From positions 1,440,054-1,504,053 of the forward strand of contig JAAOMT010000602.1 in assembly GCA_016748015.1 (NCBI GenBank): a stretch of DNA of 64,000 nucleotides, written 5' to 3'. The DNA comes from Geosiphon pyriformis (taxonomy: Eukaryota; Glomeromycota; Glomeromycetes; Archaeosporales; Geosiphonaceae). The notes beneath the pieces are model-generated. The model had not been told where the DNA came from, searched no databases, and saw nothing but the letters and a program-made list of their open reading frames with translations. A program made the position numbers and the translations under genes. The stretch's first letter is position 1; every line of letters starts with the position of its first letter. This document shows positions 11,618-22,638 of this stretch, in pieces.

Positions 11618-12515
11618 TGTTACTCATAAAATATAAAAAGTATATTAGCATATAAATTAGCCAATCAGAAATAGCCATAGTAAATGTAAAATTCCAGGAT
11701 TCCTCTCTAAAAAATTGCAGGATGCCAAAAATTTCAGAATTTTTGTACAAGAAATCACAGAATTCCAGAATTCTAGGATTCCTTCCAAAAGGAATTGCAG
11801 GATTCCAGAAATTTCAGAATTTTTGGTGTGAAAAATTGAGAAATTGAAGAATCTCAATTATGTATATATAGTAATAGCATTAGAAGAAAAAAAGACAGAT
11901 CTCTTAGTTTAGACTTGATCTAAGCAATCTTTTTATTCATAAATATTAATAAATAATTATTCACTAACTTAATCCATTTTCTACTATCAATATTTCATGT
12001 TGATAATAATTGATATTTAACTACACTAGAACAATAGCTCTTGATTACATTTATTGATAAGATACTAACTTTTATTGTCTTGGTTTCTTCTTTTATTTTT
12101 TTTTATTTTTTTATTTTATTCTCTGTTGTTATTTTTGTTGTTTATTAATTGTTGAAAGACTTAAAATACTGAATTACTAATGTTAGATTATAGCACTGAT
12201 AAAAGACCCAGGAATAAGAGTAGACACTTAGATTTGAGTATAGCTTACCAGAAAATTGCTGGCCACTACACTAAGAAAAGAATTGACAAAATTGTGATTC
12301 CAAGAAGTGATAAACAACAACTACTTTAACCTGTAAGTTGATGCTTGAAACACTATTAAATGAAAACCACATTGGAATCTCTGTCCATTATACAAAAGAC
12401 TTCATCAAAATCTTCAAATACAAATAACCTTCAGCAATCAACATCATTATATTAATTGAGCACCAAATTATGGGTTTGTTATTTGCCTTAAGACTCTAAA
12501 TAAACACTTGTAACA
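11618..12515 (+). repeat. 3' LTR of element A1 (A family)
   Basis: The LTR starts TGTTACTCATAAAA and ends TTGTAACA, giving inverted TGTTA/TAACA ends over 898 bp. The U3 part (about 11690-11835) holds repeated GGATTCC/GAATTCC and AATTTCAGAATTTTTG blocks. A TATA box (TATATATA, 11863-11870) follows, then the presumed transcription start region, a T-rich tract and a block near 12470 with GAGCACCAAATTATGGG. The same landmarks define the solo LTR at 13.2-14.1 kb. Confidence 0.85.
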
Positions 12516-12809
12516 ACATTATCTTCTAAAACACCACTCTTTTTTTTTTCTTGATATAATAGGTTTGATATTAGTACTAAAACCAGAATTTTTATTAGAC
12601 TTTTTTATAATAATAATATTAAAACCAATAGTAGTTGTGTAATTGAGCAAAAATAGTTTGAATTTATTATATTGAATAATTAAAACTTTTTTTCAATAAA
12701 TATACTTTTTTTGTGAATTTTAGATGTAGAAAAGAAAAAAATTTTATATTTATACAAATTTAATTAGGTTTAATATAAAATAAATAAACCAAATTAATTT
12801 TTTTTTTTA
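12516..12809. other. AT-rich spacer
   Basis: AT-rich DNA between the 3' LTR of A1 and the 3' tail of the minus-strand LINE relic. I see no feature I can support. Confidence 0.55.
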
Positions 12810-14580
12810 TATTTAATGAGTGAGGCCCAAATGTCATCTAGCACAATACATCAAACTAAGTAATCTAAACTAGGCACAAATTATGCATTTTCTACACATA
12901 ACCAGTCACTTAAATCAATTAAAACAACATTACAAATCTATCTTAACCAATATTATAATATCAACACCAGAAAAAAAAACAGCAAAACCTATGAAAACCA
13001 AAGCTAATACCAAGCACTTTAGCAATACCAAGCAACTTAAAAATCCCAACAAAAAACAAAAATAACAGATTATGGATCTTAGACAATACTAAATCATTAC
13101 TTATAATCAGGCTTTTTTTTTCCATAATTATCTTATACTTGATCTGAATTATCTATATATTAGTATAGTAAGCTGTTTTTAAGTCTTGAACAAAATTTAC
13201 AACAATCTTATTGGTAATTTTAACATTATTAAAAATAGACAATATTATTCATAAAATATAAGAAGTATATTAATATATAAATTAGCCATTAGAAGTAGTC
13301 ATAGTAGATATAGAATTCCAGGATTCTAAAAATTTCAGAATTCTCATACAAAGAATTGCAGGATTTCAGAATTTCAAGATTCTTCTCAAAGGAATTGCAG
13401 GATTTCAGGAATTCCAAGATTCCTGGTGTGAAGAATTGAGAAATTGAGGAATCTCAATTATGTATATATAGTAGTAATATTAGAAGAAAAAAAGACAGAC
13501 CTTCCAGTTTAGATTTAATCTAAGCAATCTTCTATATTACAAATATCAAATAAATATTTATTCAATATTTCAATCTACTCTCCACTATTAATACTTCATG
13601 TTAATAGCAATTAATACTTAACCATTCTGAAACAATAACTCTTGATCACAGCTATTGACAAGATACTTATTTTTATTGTCTTGGCTTGTTCTTTTAATTT
13701 TTTTTAATTTTTTTTATTTTCTGTTGTTATTATAGTTAGGTACTAATTGATTAAAAGATTAAAGTACTAAGTTATTAATATTATGGATAGCCTGGTAAAA
13801 GACCCAGAAATAAGGATAGAATTATATATATTAACAGATAACTTACTAGAAGGACATAACTGCCAGAATAAACCCAGCTGCCAAGCTAAGAAAAAAATTG
13901 GGCAGAATTGCAATTCCAAAAAACTCTTACTATCCTCAGTAAATCTCTGTCCATTATACAAAAAACTTCACAACAAAATCTTCAGATATGAAAACCTTCA
14001 GATCCATAAACTTTTTCAAAAAAATACCAACCAAATCCACTATTGAGCACCAAGTTATGAGTTTGTTATTTGTTTTGAGACCCCAAATAATTACTTATAA
14101 CAACAAGATCTTTAAAAACCAATTTTTGAACAAAAAACTCTTATACAAAGCATTATAAACAATATTATCAAAAGTATACAAAGAAAACATTTATAAAATC
14201 TAAGATAAGACTAAATTTAAACCCAATAAAACACTTTAACAAGACAAATGAAATCTAATCAGGTTTTTATAAACTCTAGTATCAAATATACACATAAATA
14301 AATGGTCAAAACTCTTTACATCCTTACAATAAAAACACAACACATTAAGGTATTTTTTATTATACAAATATTTTCAAACAGTGGCCAATAGATAACAGTA
14401 CAAAGTTTTTATAAAAAATAAACACAAACTAGCTGTGAATTTGCTTGTAAAACCAGCTGCCATATGCAAGTTAGGGTGCCAAACCAATACAATACAAATT
14501 CAATTTATATCATTAATCATGTTTCTGTCAATAATGTTAAAACCAAGTCCAATCTTCTAACAAGCACAATTTATTTTTAA
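12810..14580 (-). mobile_element. 3' end of a decayed LINE, split by a solo LTR
   Basis: Read on the minus strand, 14580-14107 and 13238-12810 together match the last part of the LINE at 21.5-22.45 kb. The first piece encodes 'VWHPNLHMAAGFTSK', 'LYNKKYLNVLCFYC' and 'FDHLFMC', matching 'VWHPDSHMLAGFTSR', 'LYDKCYPSVLCLFC' and 'SDHVFTC' of ORF2. The second piece carries the end of ORF2 and the 3' UTR with GACTGGTTATGTGTAGAAA and GGGCCTCACTCATTAAAT. The LTR at 13243-14102 sits between them. The two halves are collinear with the intact copy, so this was one insertion before the LTR arrived. Confidence 0.85.
13243..14102 (+). repeat. Solo LTR, A family, with 4-bp target duplication
   Basis: An 860-bp LTR starting TATTATTCATAAAA (decayed TGTTACTCATAAAA) and ending CTTATAACA. 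It is flanked by ACAA at 13239-13242 and ACAA at 14103-14106, a 4-bp target duplication. There is no internal element sequence, so it is a solo LTR, presumably left by recombination between two LTRs. U3 repeats resemble those of the A1 LTR (GGATTCTAAAAATTTCAG type). TATA box at 13463-13470. Confidence 0.85.
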
Positions 14581-15532
14581 AACTAAAAAATATAAAAAAT
14601 ATAAAAAATTAGATAATTAATTGAAAATTTTAACATATATTAATTTTTTGTAAAAAAAAGTTTATTTAATTTTAATTAAATAATAAATATTAGTTTTTAT
14701 GTAAATATATTTGTAAATATATATTGTAAAAAAACAAAAAAACAAAAATTTAATAATAATAATAATAATAATAATAAATTAAACCAATTTATAATAAAAA
14801 TACAAATATATTTTCAATATATCAAAAAAAAATTATAACTAAAATTAACAATATTATATTAACTAAAATTTTTATTATTAAAAAAAATATTAATAAACAA
14901 ACTTTTTTTAATCTGTTAACTAATTCAAAAAAAATTTAAAATTATTATTTAAGTTTTAATATTAATTTATAAAAACCAAAAATAATAGTTTATTAATTTT
15001 AATATTAAATTTTACAATTATTATTTTATTTTATATTATTTTAAATATTATAACAGATATAATTTTATTTATATTTTACTATTATATATTATCTATTTAA
15101 TCTTTAAATTCAAAGAATTAATTAATAAATTAAAATTAAAGCTTAATTTTAATTTAGTTTTTTGTATAAACTATATAATAAAAACTTTTTAAAAATATTT
15201 TTTATTAACAATAATTTTTAAAATTAAATAAATTAATAAATTAAAAAATATATAAAAAATATAATTTGTTTTGTTTTTAAAAATAGTAATAATTAATAAA
15301 CATAATTATTATTATTATTATTTATAAAAAAAAAATTATTTACAACCAAATTTAAATTAAGTATTATAATTGATACAACTATTTTAAAATTAATATAAAT
15401 ATTAGAAAAATTAAGTAAAACAAATATTTTATTTTTTACAAAAGAAAATACAAATTTTAAAATAAAAATATTAATTTAAAAAATACCAAAAACAATATTT
15501 TTTTAATATTATAAAAGAATTAAATACTTCAA
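14581..15532. other. AT-rich spacer with (AAT)9 tract
   Basis: AT-rich DNA between the minus-strand LINE relic and the 15.5-kb LINE. An uninterrupted AAT-type microsatellite lies at 14751-14777; such tracts are common at LINE tails, so it may be the last trace of another copy. I see no coding sequence. Confidence 0.55.
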
Positions 15533-15693
15533 GTAATTATAAACTATATATACAAAATAAAAAAAAACTTCTTTCTTTCATTGATCCCCTGGTCACAATG
15601 AGAGCTTTGAGTCATCACTGAAATAGCCTTCCTTTTCCCTTTCCCTTTCACTTTTCTCCAGTTATTTCTTCGGACATTCCCCTTTTTGTGGCT

Positions 15694-17646
15694 ATGGAAC
15701 CGGTGGGCTTTGCTGTTGGTGGTTCTGAGTCCATTTCGGCTGGGTTAGGGACCCGGTCTGGTGTCAAAAATAAGTGTTCGGTTGGTCCTCAATCTCGCAG
15801 TGCGTCCTATAAGAAGCCGAAGAAACTTGTAGCGGTTGACGGTTTGGTGGAGTCGCCTGCTGGTGTCTCGAACATTATGGATGAAAGTGGTGATAAACCT
15901 AATATTGGGCATTCGTGGACTAGCGAGATCAACAGCGAAGTGGACAGCGTAAGTGACATCTTGGACTTGGATAACTTGGAAAACGTCATTGCTGAGGAAA
16001 CTAACTATGCAGAGTCGGATGCAGGTTTGGACGACAACATAAACAATGCCACGCCAAGGAAGACGCATACCCGCACCTATGTTCTGAACAGTAAGCCACT
16101 ACCTCTCTCTTTCAACGTGCTAAGTGATGGTGAAAACACTTTGCCTCTTCCGAGTCCTAAATTTTATGGGTCCAATCGCCTTCCTCCAGTCGGATCACGT
16201 GCTCCAGAGAAACGGAGTTTTATTTTGTCAAAATCGTTTGCATTGGATATTGAGCTATCTGCCATTCTTGGCAAAACTATTGGTGATAAGTTGGTTTGTG
16301 TGAAAAAAATTTTTTATCAGGTTGATGGTTTTGGGGAGGCTTCGACTCCCTCAAAATTTCCTGGAATAATAAGATCATCATTTACATCTGAAAAAAGTTT
16401 GTTTAAGGCAAGGGAAATGGCAATCAGTAAAAAAATATTGGTAAATGATGATCTAAGAAAAGTAAACAGCCATTCAGATTGGGAGGTGATCGTCAAGGAA
16501 ATCCCAGTAGATCTTCCCAAATCGGCAATTGAGGCAGTGTTCTCCAAGTTTGGCAAGATTGTTTCAATTAAAGTGCAGCTTATTGGTCTTTGGCAAAAGG
16601 CCCTGGTAGAATATGAATTATCTGAGATGGCTGATTTGGTCGCAGCTAGATGGTCTGTGCTTATGGGAAAGGATTCTGTCCGCGTGGCAAAGGCAAATAT
16701 TGATAAACAAACATGGGTATCAAGGGATTAGCATCAGGCTTTGCTCTATACTCTTCCAGTTGGCACTAATGCTCATGATCTCTCCAGTTTGTTGGAATCA
16801 TATGGTGGGAAGACTTGTTATATCGGCCGTAACCCTAGTTTATATGTTCATGATAGATGTGCTGTAATTTGTTTTGGTGATGAGACATCTAAGTTGGCTG
16901 CTATTGGTACCGTTCCAGTTTTCAGAAATGTGAGTTTGCATTGGGCTGGTCTTTCTTTAGCCAGTTGTGCTCGTTGTAAACAATTCGGTCATGTTTCGGT
17001 CAACTGTTCCTTGGGTGAGTATTCTGGTGTTTGAGGAAGGAGGGTGGTTTCTGAGCAAGATCGGGTTCGTCTAGCTGGGATATATAAGAGGAAGTCGGCC
17101 TCTGTCACTCGTCCAGTTTCTTTTGGTGGAAAGACATGGGCCCAAGTGACAGGCTGTTCTCCCTCTCGTGTCGTCTCTTCGGGTGCTCCTGGTGTCAGTT
17201 TGGTCTCTGGTTCGAAGACTTTCTCAATGGATTCCTCCTCATTTGGTGCTGCTGATCTAGATGGTTGCCTAGCTGTGCTGGAACATTCCGTGGAAATTCT
17301 CACGGACCAAGTCTCACTCATTTTAAAGAAATTAAGTTTTATTGACTTGGTGCTATTGGCACCTTTTCCCTCAGCTCTTCCTTTGGTGTCTCTAACTGCT
17401 GTTGTTTCAGATATGGACTTAGGTTTAGATTTGGATAGCACATTGTTGTTGTCTGCCTCTTCTTCTCCCAATGTTGGTGGGTCAGTTGTTGATTTCAGTC
17501 TGAGCAGTTCTAAGGTTTTGACTGCCAAGATTGGTGGTTTGGAGTTGAATATGATGGCTTTTGAGGCTTCAATTTGCTCGGTCTTGGATAGATTGAATCA
17601 TCTGCATTCTGAATTGGGTTCATTGGCTTTTTCTCCATCTCAATAA
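15694..17646 (+). pseudogene. LINE ORF1: RRM-type RNA-binding protein with CCHC knuckle
   Basis: One frame of about 650 codons, broken by TAG at 16729-16731 and TGA at 17032-17034. I take the ATG at 15694 (protein start MEPVGFAVGG); a GTG lies two codons upstream. The N-terminal third is Ser/Gly/Asp-rich. An RRM-like fold spans roughly 16480-16720 ('WEVIVKEIPVDLP', 'FSKFGKIVSIKVQ', 'KALVEYEL'). A CCHC knuckle, CX2CX4HX4C, lies at 16966-17007. The C-terminal part (17044-17646) is hydrophobic and Ser-rich with heptad-like stretches, which could mediate multimerisation. The product would package the LINE RNA. The first stop sits where Trp is expected and the second where Arg (CGA) is likely; both are single C-to-T type changes. 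Confidence 0.85.
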
Positions 17647-20600
17647 GTAGTTTGGTTTGGAAATTTGCTACATGCAATGTTCGGGGTATCAATGTTCCTG
17701 CGAAGCAAGCAGATGTTGTTTGTTGGCATGTGAGCTCAGGAAATATGGTTTCTTTTATCACTGAGACTAAGTTGAGGTCCTCTTCTGGGCCGTGAATAAA
17801 GGATAAATTTGATGGAATGTGAATATTTTCTTCTGGCTTGGATAAGGGTTTCATGGGTGCTGGGGTTGCAATTGTTATGAACACTTCTTTGGCCTGTCAT
17901 GTATCTAAGGTGGAGGAGATTCCTGGTCGGGTTATTTCTGTTCGGCTCCTGTTTAAGGGCAAGCTCTCGGTTACTGTTTTAGGGTTGTATGCTGGTGCCT
18001 CTTCTGGGGCTAGATTTGGTCAGGCTTCTGAAGTTAACTCTCTCATTGCAAAGGCAGTCAACTCCAGCAATTTTGTTATCTTGGGTGGGGACTTTAATGA
18101 GAATGGATCTGGTAGAAGTGCTAGTTTCAAGTTTTGTTTGAGTTTAGGTTTGGTCAATTCATTTGTTGGTCATCATTTGGCTAATTCTTATACGTGGAGC
18201 AATTCAAGAGGGGTTGGGAAAACAATTGATTACATTTTTGTTGGTAGTAATTTGTCTACTGCTGTTGCTGGCCATCAAGTTGTCTCTGTTTCAAATTTCT
18301 TTGACACTAATCACAAGGCTGTTGTAGTTTCGGTTGGTTTGAGTGGGCTTCTAGATGTATAATTGAACAGTTTGCGCAAGCAGGCGAATAAAAATTGTTG
18401 GAAGTTCAAAATCAAGAATGCTGACTGTGTTGGATGGGCTAAGTTTAAGGATCTCTTGTCAGCTAAACTTTTGTCTTTGAGTGAGGTGTTCTCTGATGCC
18501 AAAATATGTGATGATGTGGATGCTATGTGGGCAGTTTTGGTGGGAGCTGTGGTGGATTCTACTGATGTAACATTTTCAAGGCATTAGTTTAGTGAATTCA
18601 AGTGTTTGAGAAACAAACATTCTTCTAGGTTTTTTGGTCTGGAATTGTTGGTGGCCAAGATTGTCAAGAAATTTTGCTCTGGTGACTTGCTGGGCGCTGA
18701 TTGTCTTGTGAGTAAATGGTCGACTCTGGATGATGCGAAGGCTTGTGCTTTCAAGGACTTGGTTGGCTCGGGTGTTAAATTTGATGTTGTTGTTAGGCAT
18801 TTGTCATTGGTTTGCAGAGATTACAGGAGGTCGAAGATGTTTGAGTCAAGGTTGGCTGAGGAAGCTTCAGTTAGAAAGGCGATTGAGAAGCGCATGGATA
18901 ATTTCTGTTCAGATAAGGGTAGTATGATCAGGAATGTGTTGGAAAAGCCTTTTCACAAGATTGTGTTGGATCACTTGATAGTTGATGATGATCTGGTTTT
19001 GTTGTCTGAAAAAGTGAAGTCCAGTGTGGATAGAATAATGGAGGGGTGGACGAGGAAATGCTCCGTGCAGTCAGTGCTTCTTGGTCTTTGGGCTCATCAG
19101 TACATGCCTTTGGACTATGTTCAGGATGATGCTTTTTCAGGTGTTATGAGTGCAATCAGTATGAGCGAGTTACTTTCTGTTGTTGGTGGTCTTCCTGATG
19201 GCAAGGCTGCTGGTTTGTCTGGTGTTCCTAATGAGTTATAGAAACATGGTGGTGAGGTGGTTTTGGGGTGTCTGTTGGCACTGTTTAACAAATGTTTGTC
19301 TGGTGGTGTGGTGCCTGTTTTGTGGAAGAGGGCTTGGGTGTCAATGATTCCTAAGTCTTATGACTGGGATGGAGTTCTTACGAACACTCGGCCTATTGCT
19401 TTGATTGAGACTGCCAGGAAGATTCTTTCCAAGATTCTGTCTGACCGTATTTCAATGGCTTGTAGCAAGTTCAATGTTCTTCAGGGTGACAACTTTTCGG
19501 TACTGAAGGGTATGTCAACCCAATCTCCGGTGTTTGCTATTGGTTCGGTAATTGAGGATGCCATTGAGAAGGATAGGGAGTTATGGTTGGTCTTGCAAAA
19601 TATGCGGAAAGCTTACAATTCAGTTGGGTGGCATCATTTAAGAGCTAGTTTGCAGCATGTCAAGATGTGTGAGAGGTTCATAAGGTTTTTTGGTGGTATT
19701 CATGAGGATAGAGTCAATAGGGTGATAACTGACTTTGGTTTGTCTGGTGGTTATAAGGTGCATGATGGGCTGGACCAGGGTGAAGTCTTTTCGCCACTTC
19801 TTTGGAGAATTTTTTACGATCCGCTTTTGTGTGAGGTTAAAAGGCATGAACAATTGTGTAAGTACTGGATTGATACTAAGTTTGTTTCAAAATCTGGCAG
19901 AATTGAGGGCAGTGGTGGTTTGACATTGTATTTTTCGGCTGGTGCGTTTGTCGATGATATGATCTGGGTTGGAAATTGTCAGGCTTCTACTCAATATGCT
20001 TTGAACATTGCCAGTGAATTTTTTGTGATCAATGATATCTCTATCAATAGTGAGAAGACGGTAGCTATTCCTATCAATCAGGGCATTAAAGTTGCTTTAC
20101 TGAATATTTGTGGTCAGCCAATTTCTATTGCCAAGAAAGGGGAAGCACATCGGTATCTGGGTATTTTTCTGTCGACTGAAGGGCTCTCCAAGCCGAATGT
20201 TACCAAGGCTCATGCAGATGTATGTTTCTTCATCAATGTTGTGCTTAGGAAGGCTATTACAGACAAACAATTCTCCTATCTGGTGTCAGCTGTTTTGCAG
20301 CCTATTGTTAGCTATCGTACTCAGTTCAGTTTTGTCTCATCTAATGTTTGTTGCAAGTGGGATGCCTTGGTTAGAAAGAGTCTTAGGTTCAAGGCTTGTC
20401 TCTCCCATGATTTTCCTGACACTGCTTTGCATCATCTCTCATTGTATGGCCTAAAGCCTTTTGAGCAAGTGCAGTCAGAAGGGAAGGTTGCTGCTTTGAT
20501 AGTGTTTTCTAATGCCTTTGGCATTCTTGGGCGTTTGTTTAGACATAGGTTTTTGGACCTACAGGTTCTTGGTTGGGCTCCTTTGGATCCTTTGCAGTTT

Positions 20601-22328
20601 CCAGTCAGGTTGCGTGTTAGTTCGGTGAACAATTTTTTGGCTGGGATGGTGAAGATCTTTCTGGGCAATGAGCTTACTTTGGTGAACAACCTCCCCACTG
20701 CATTTCGTAGTCCTGGTCAGTTCCCGTTGTTCTCTGTTCTTGGAAAGTCTCTGTATTTTGATTCAGTCAAATCTCTTAAACGTTTTGGTGTTGCTTTTGG
20801 TAATTGGCTTTTTGATAAGAAAGGTGCTTTGTTGGATTGGAAAACTTTTTGTTGTTGGAAGAGGTTGGATCTGCGTGGCCTTGTGTCTCACTGGTTCATG
20901 GTTTCTTCTGAGTTTTTGAAAGGTCAGAGTTACTCATTTTCTGGTTCTGTTGGCTTTGCGGAAAAGCTTGGTTTGGACATTTTGGGATCTGGAGAATTTT
21001 CTGTGGTTAAAAATGGATTGCATGACATTTGGTCAGGCTTTTTTGAAGTTTTCACGAATGGGTTTTTGAGGAATGCAGGCTCTGCTGAGGTCGCCTGTGG
21101 TGCTGCTGCATACTTTCCAGTCTTGGATAAGAGTATTGGTGTCACTGTTCGTGGTCTTTTGTCATCTACTATAGCCGAGTTACAGGCTGTTGCTTTGGCT
21201 TTGAAGTGTGTTCCTTCTTCAAATACTGTGATGTTACGTCTTGACAGCCAGGCTGCTATTGATGCATATGTGTCTGAGATGTCTTTGGTTGCCCCTGATT
21301 TACGTAATCAATGCTGGCTGGAAAGGTGTCATATTTTCAATTTGGTCAGGGATAAGGATCTCAGCATGAGTTGGGTTAAGGTAAAAGGACACTCTGGGAT
21401 TCCTGGTAATGTAAGAGCTGACTTGGCTGCTGGGGCTGTCTCTGGGTCTCCCTTTTCTCTTTGTGCTGATGTGCGTGAACATTTTTTGGTTGCTGAGGGT
21501 ATCGCTGTTTCTGGTAATGCCCGTCATTTTATCAGGAATAATTTTCGATCAATTTGTTGTGCTCGTTGGGAAGCTGGGCCTGGTTGTGATGTAGCTCCAG
21601 ATGCGATGATTGGTTGCATAGACTGGGTTGTCATGGCGAAGGTGTGGCATCCTGATTCTCATATGCTTGCTGGGTTCACTAGCCGCACATCCTTAATGCT
21701 TCGCACTTATGTTATAAAGGCTGTGCACAGAAGGTTGCCGGTAGCAGTAAGGAAGAGATTGTATGATAAGTGCTACCCTAGTGTGTTGTGTTTGTTTTGC
21801 AGTGAGGTGGAGTTCTCTGACCACGTTTTTACTTGTGTTCATGAGTCTGGCATTCGTGGTGAGATTTTGGCAGAGGCTTCTGCCCATTGGTCAGCTTTGG
21901 CTGGTGGTTCCCCTGCTTCTGCTGTGTTGCAGGTTTTGTCTCAATGTTCTATTGATGTTGGGCTGTACACTTTGGTGTGCAAAGGGTTTGTGCTGTAGGA
22001 GTGGTATAAGGAGGCTTGCGATGTTTTTGAGGATAGAAAGGTGACCACTGCTCGAATTGTTGATTATGTCAGGTTCGTTGTTGGATTACATCATGCTAAA
22101 GTATGGTTGGCTAGAGCCAGCCACCGGGTGGTAATAGAGAAGGCTGGTCTGGTCTGTGACGTTAGTGTTGTTTCTGGACTCCCTTGTGGTGTGTCTTCGG
22201 TTTTGTTTGACGGTATTGTGAGATTGCTTGGTTTGGCCAATTCCTTTGCTGTTAGCTTTGGTCATCGGAAGCCTTATTGTTTCTTTTCTGGTCTGGGTGG
22301 CAATATGCGGGTAGTTATAGATGTGTAG
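17646..22328 (+). pseudogene. LINE ORF2: endonuclease, reverse transcriptase, RNase H
   Basis: A single frame of about 1,560 codons with six premature stops: TGA 17793, TGA 17820, TAA 18360, TAG 18585, TAG 19239 and TAG 21996. The AP-endonuclease shows GDFNEN (18087-18104), 'KTIDYIFV' and DTNH (18303-18314; DTDH expected). The RT has motif A 'QNMRKAYNSV' (Asn at 19599 and 19617 where Asp is expected) and the FVDD box (19947-19958). RNase H shows 'VFTNGF' (Asn at 21057 where catalytic Asp is expected), 'AELQAVALAL', 'LRLDSQAAID' and 'NVRADLA'. A C-terminal finger CX2CX7HX4C lies near 21794-21837. It overlaps the ORF1 stop and has no clear ATG at its start, so it may have been translated by reinitiation, or its start codon is lost. 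Enzymatically it must be dead. Confidence 0.88.
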
Positions 22329-22471
22329 TGTTGCCTTGTCTGGTCTGAGTGGCTAGCCACATGTAGAAAGTGCGTGAGTTGCGTTTAGTTTGAGCCTCTT
22401 AGTTTGGTTCTATGTACTAGATAGTGATTGGGCTGCACTCATTAAATGGGTTAAATAAAAAAAAATAAATA
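22329..22471 (+). other. LINE 3' UTR and tail
   Basis: A short conserved 3' UTR with 'CACATGTAGAAAGTG' and 'GGGCTGCACTCATTAAA', ending in an A-rich tail. The same blocks end the LINE copies at 27.3 kb, 34.3 kb and (minus) 12.8 kb, so this is probably the region recognised by the element's RT. Confidence 0.75.
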
Positions 22472-22638
22472 AAATACTTCAAATTTAAGAAAAAAAAATA
22501 GCTTTTTGTTTTTTATTTATTTAAATAATAAAAAAAGTTATTTAAAAAAATAGTATTTAGTTATTAATTTGTTATTAAATATTTTTAAACTTTTTATAAT
22601 AATAAAAATATTAAAAAATTCTTTGTCTTCTTAATTTT

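Larger units (their letters stand above)
8770..12515 (+). mobile_element. Ty3/Gypsy element A1, dUTPase-bearing, internally deleted
   Basis: The element lacks gag and protease and starts inside the Cys-rich linker (pattern CDFQYCNKCDL). It continues with a dUTPase-like domain, RT, a deletion that joins the RT to the integrase C-terminus, ORF3, a polypurine tract and a 3' LTR. The same order is seen in element A2 (minus strand, 43.8-52.8 kb), which allows every block to be identified. Most of pol lies in one reading frame, interrupted by stops that are mainly converted Trp and Gln codons. It cannot move on its own. Confidence 0.85.
15533..22471 (+). mobile_element. Near full-length non-LTR retrotransposon (LINE), two ORFs
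   Basis: About 6.9 kb with a pyrimidine-rich leader (15560-15690), ORF1 (RRM and CCHC knuckle), ORF2 (AP-endonuclease, reverse transcriptase, RNase H, zinc finger), a short 3' UTR and an A-rich tail (TTAAATAAAAAAAAATAAAT). A candidate 11-bp target duplication, AAATACTTCAA, occurs at 15522-15532 and 22472-22482. GC content and CG dinucleotides are clearly higher than in the flanks, so this is the youngest LINE here. Both ORFs stay in a single frame over their whole length with no indels, yet carry eight premature stops (two in ORF1, six in ORF2). APE endonuclease plus RNase H places it among I/R1-like LINE groups; the exact clade needs a tree. Confidence 0.9.

Noticed and set aside
17211-17225. 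tRNA B-box-like GGTTCGAAGA
   Set aside because: It lies within LINE ORF1 coding sequence and no cloverleaf can be built around it.
16989-17884. Long minus-strand ORFs opposite the LINE (179 and 124 codons)
   Set aside because: They are mirror frames of ORF1 and ORF2 with no recognisable domain, and the plus-strand frame carries all the family motifs.
15694-22328. A reassigned stop codon (TGA or TAG read as Trp)
   Set aside because: The stops are of all three types, sister copies have TGG at some of the same places, and the kinase gene uses the standard code with normal TGG. Deamination explains the pattern better.
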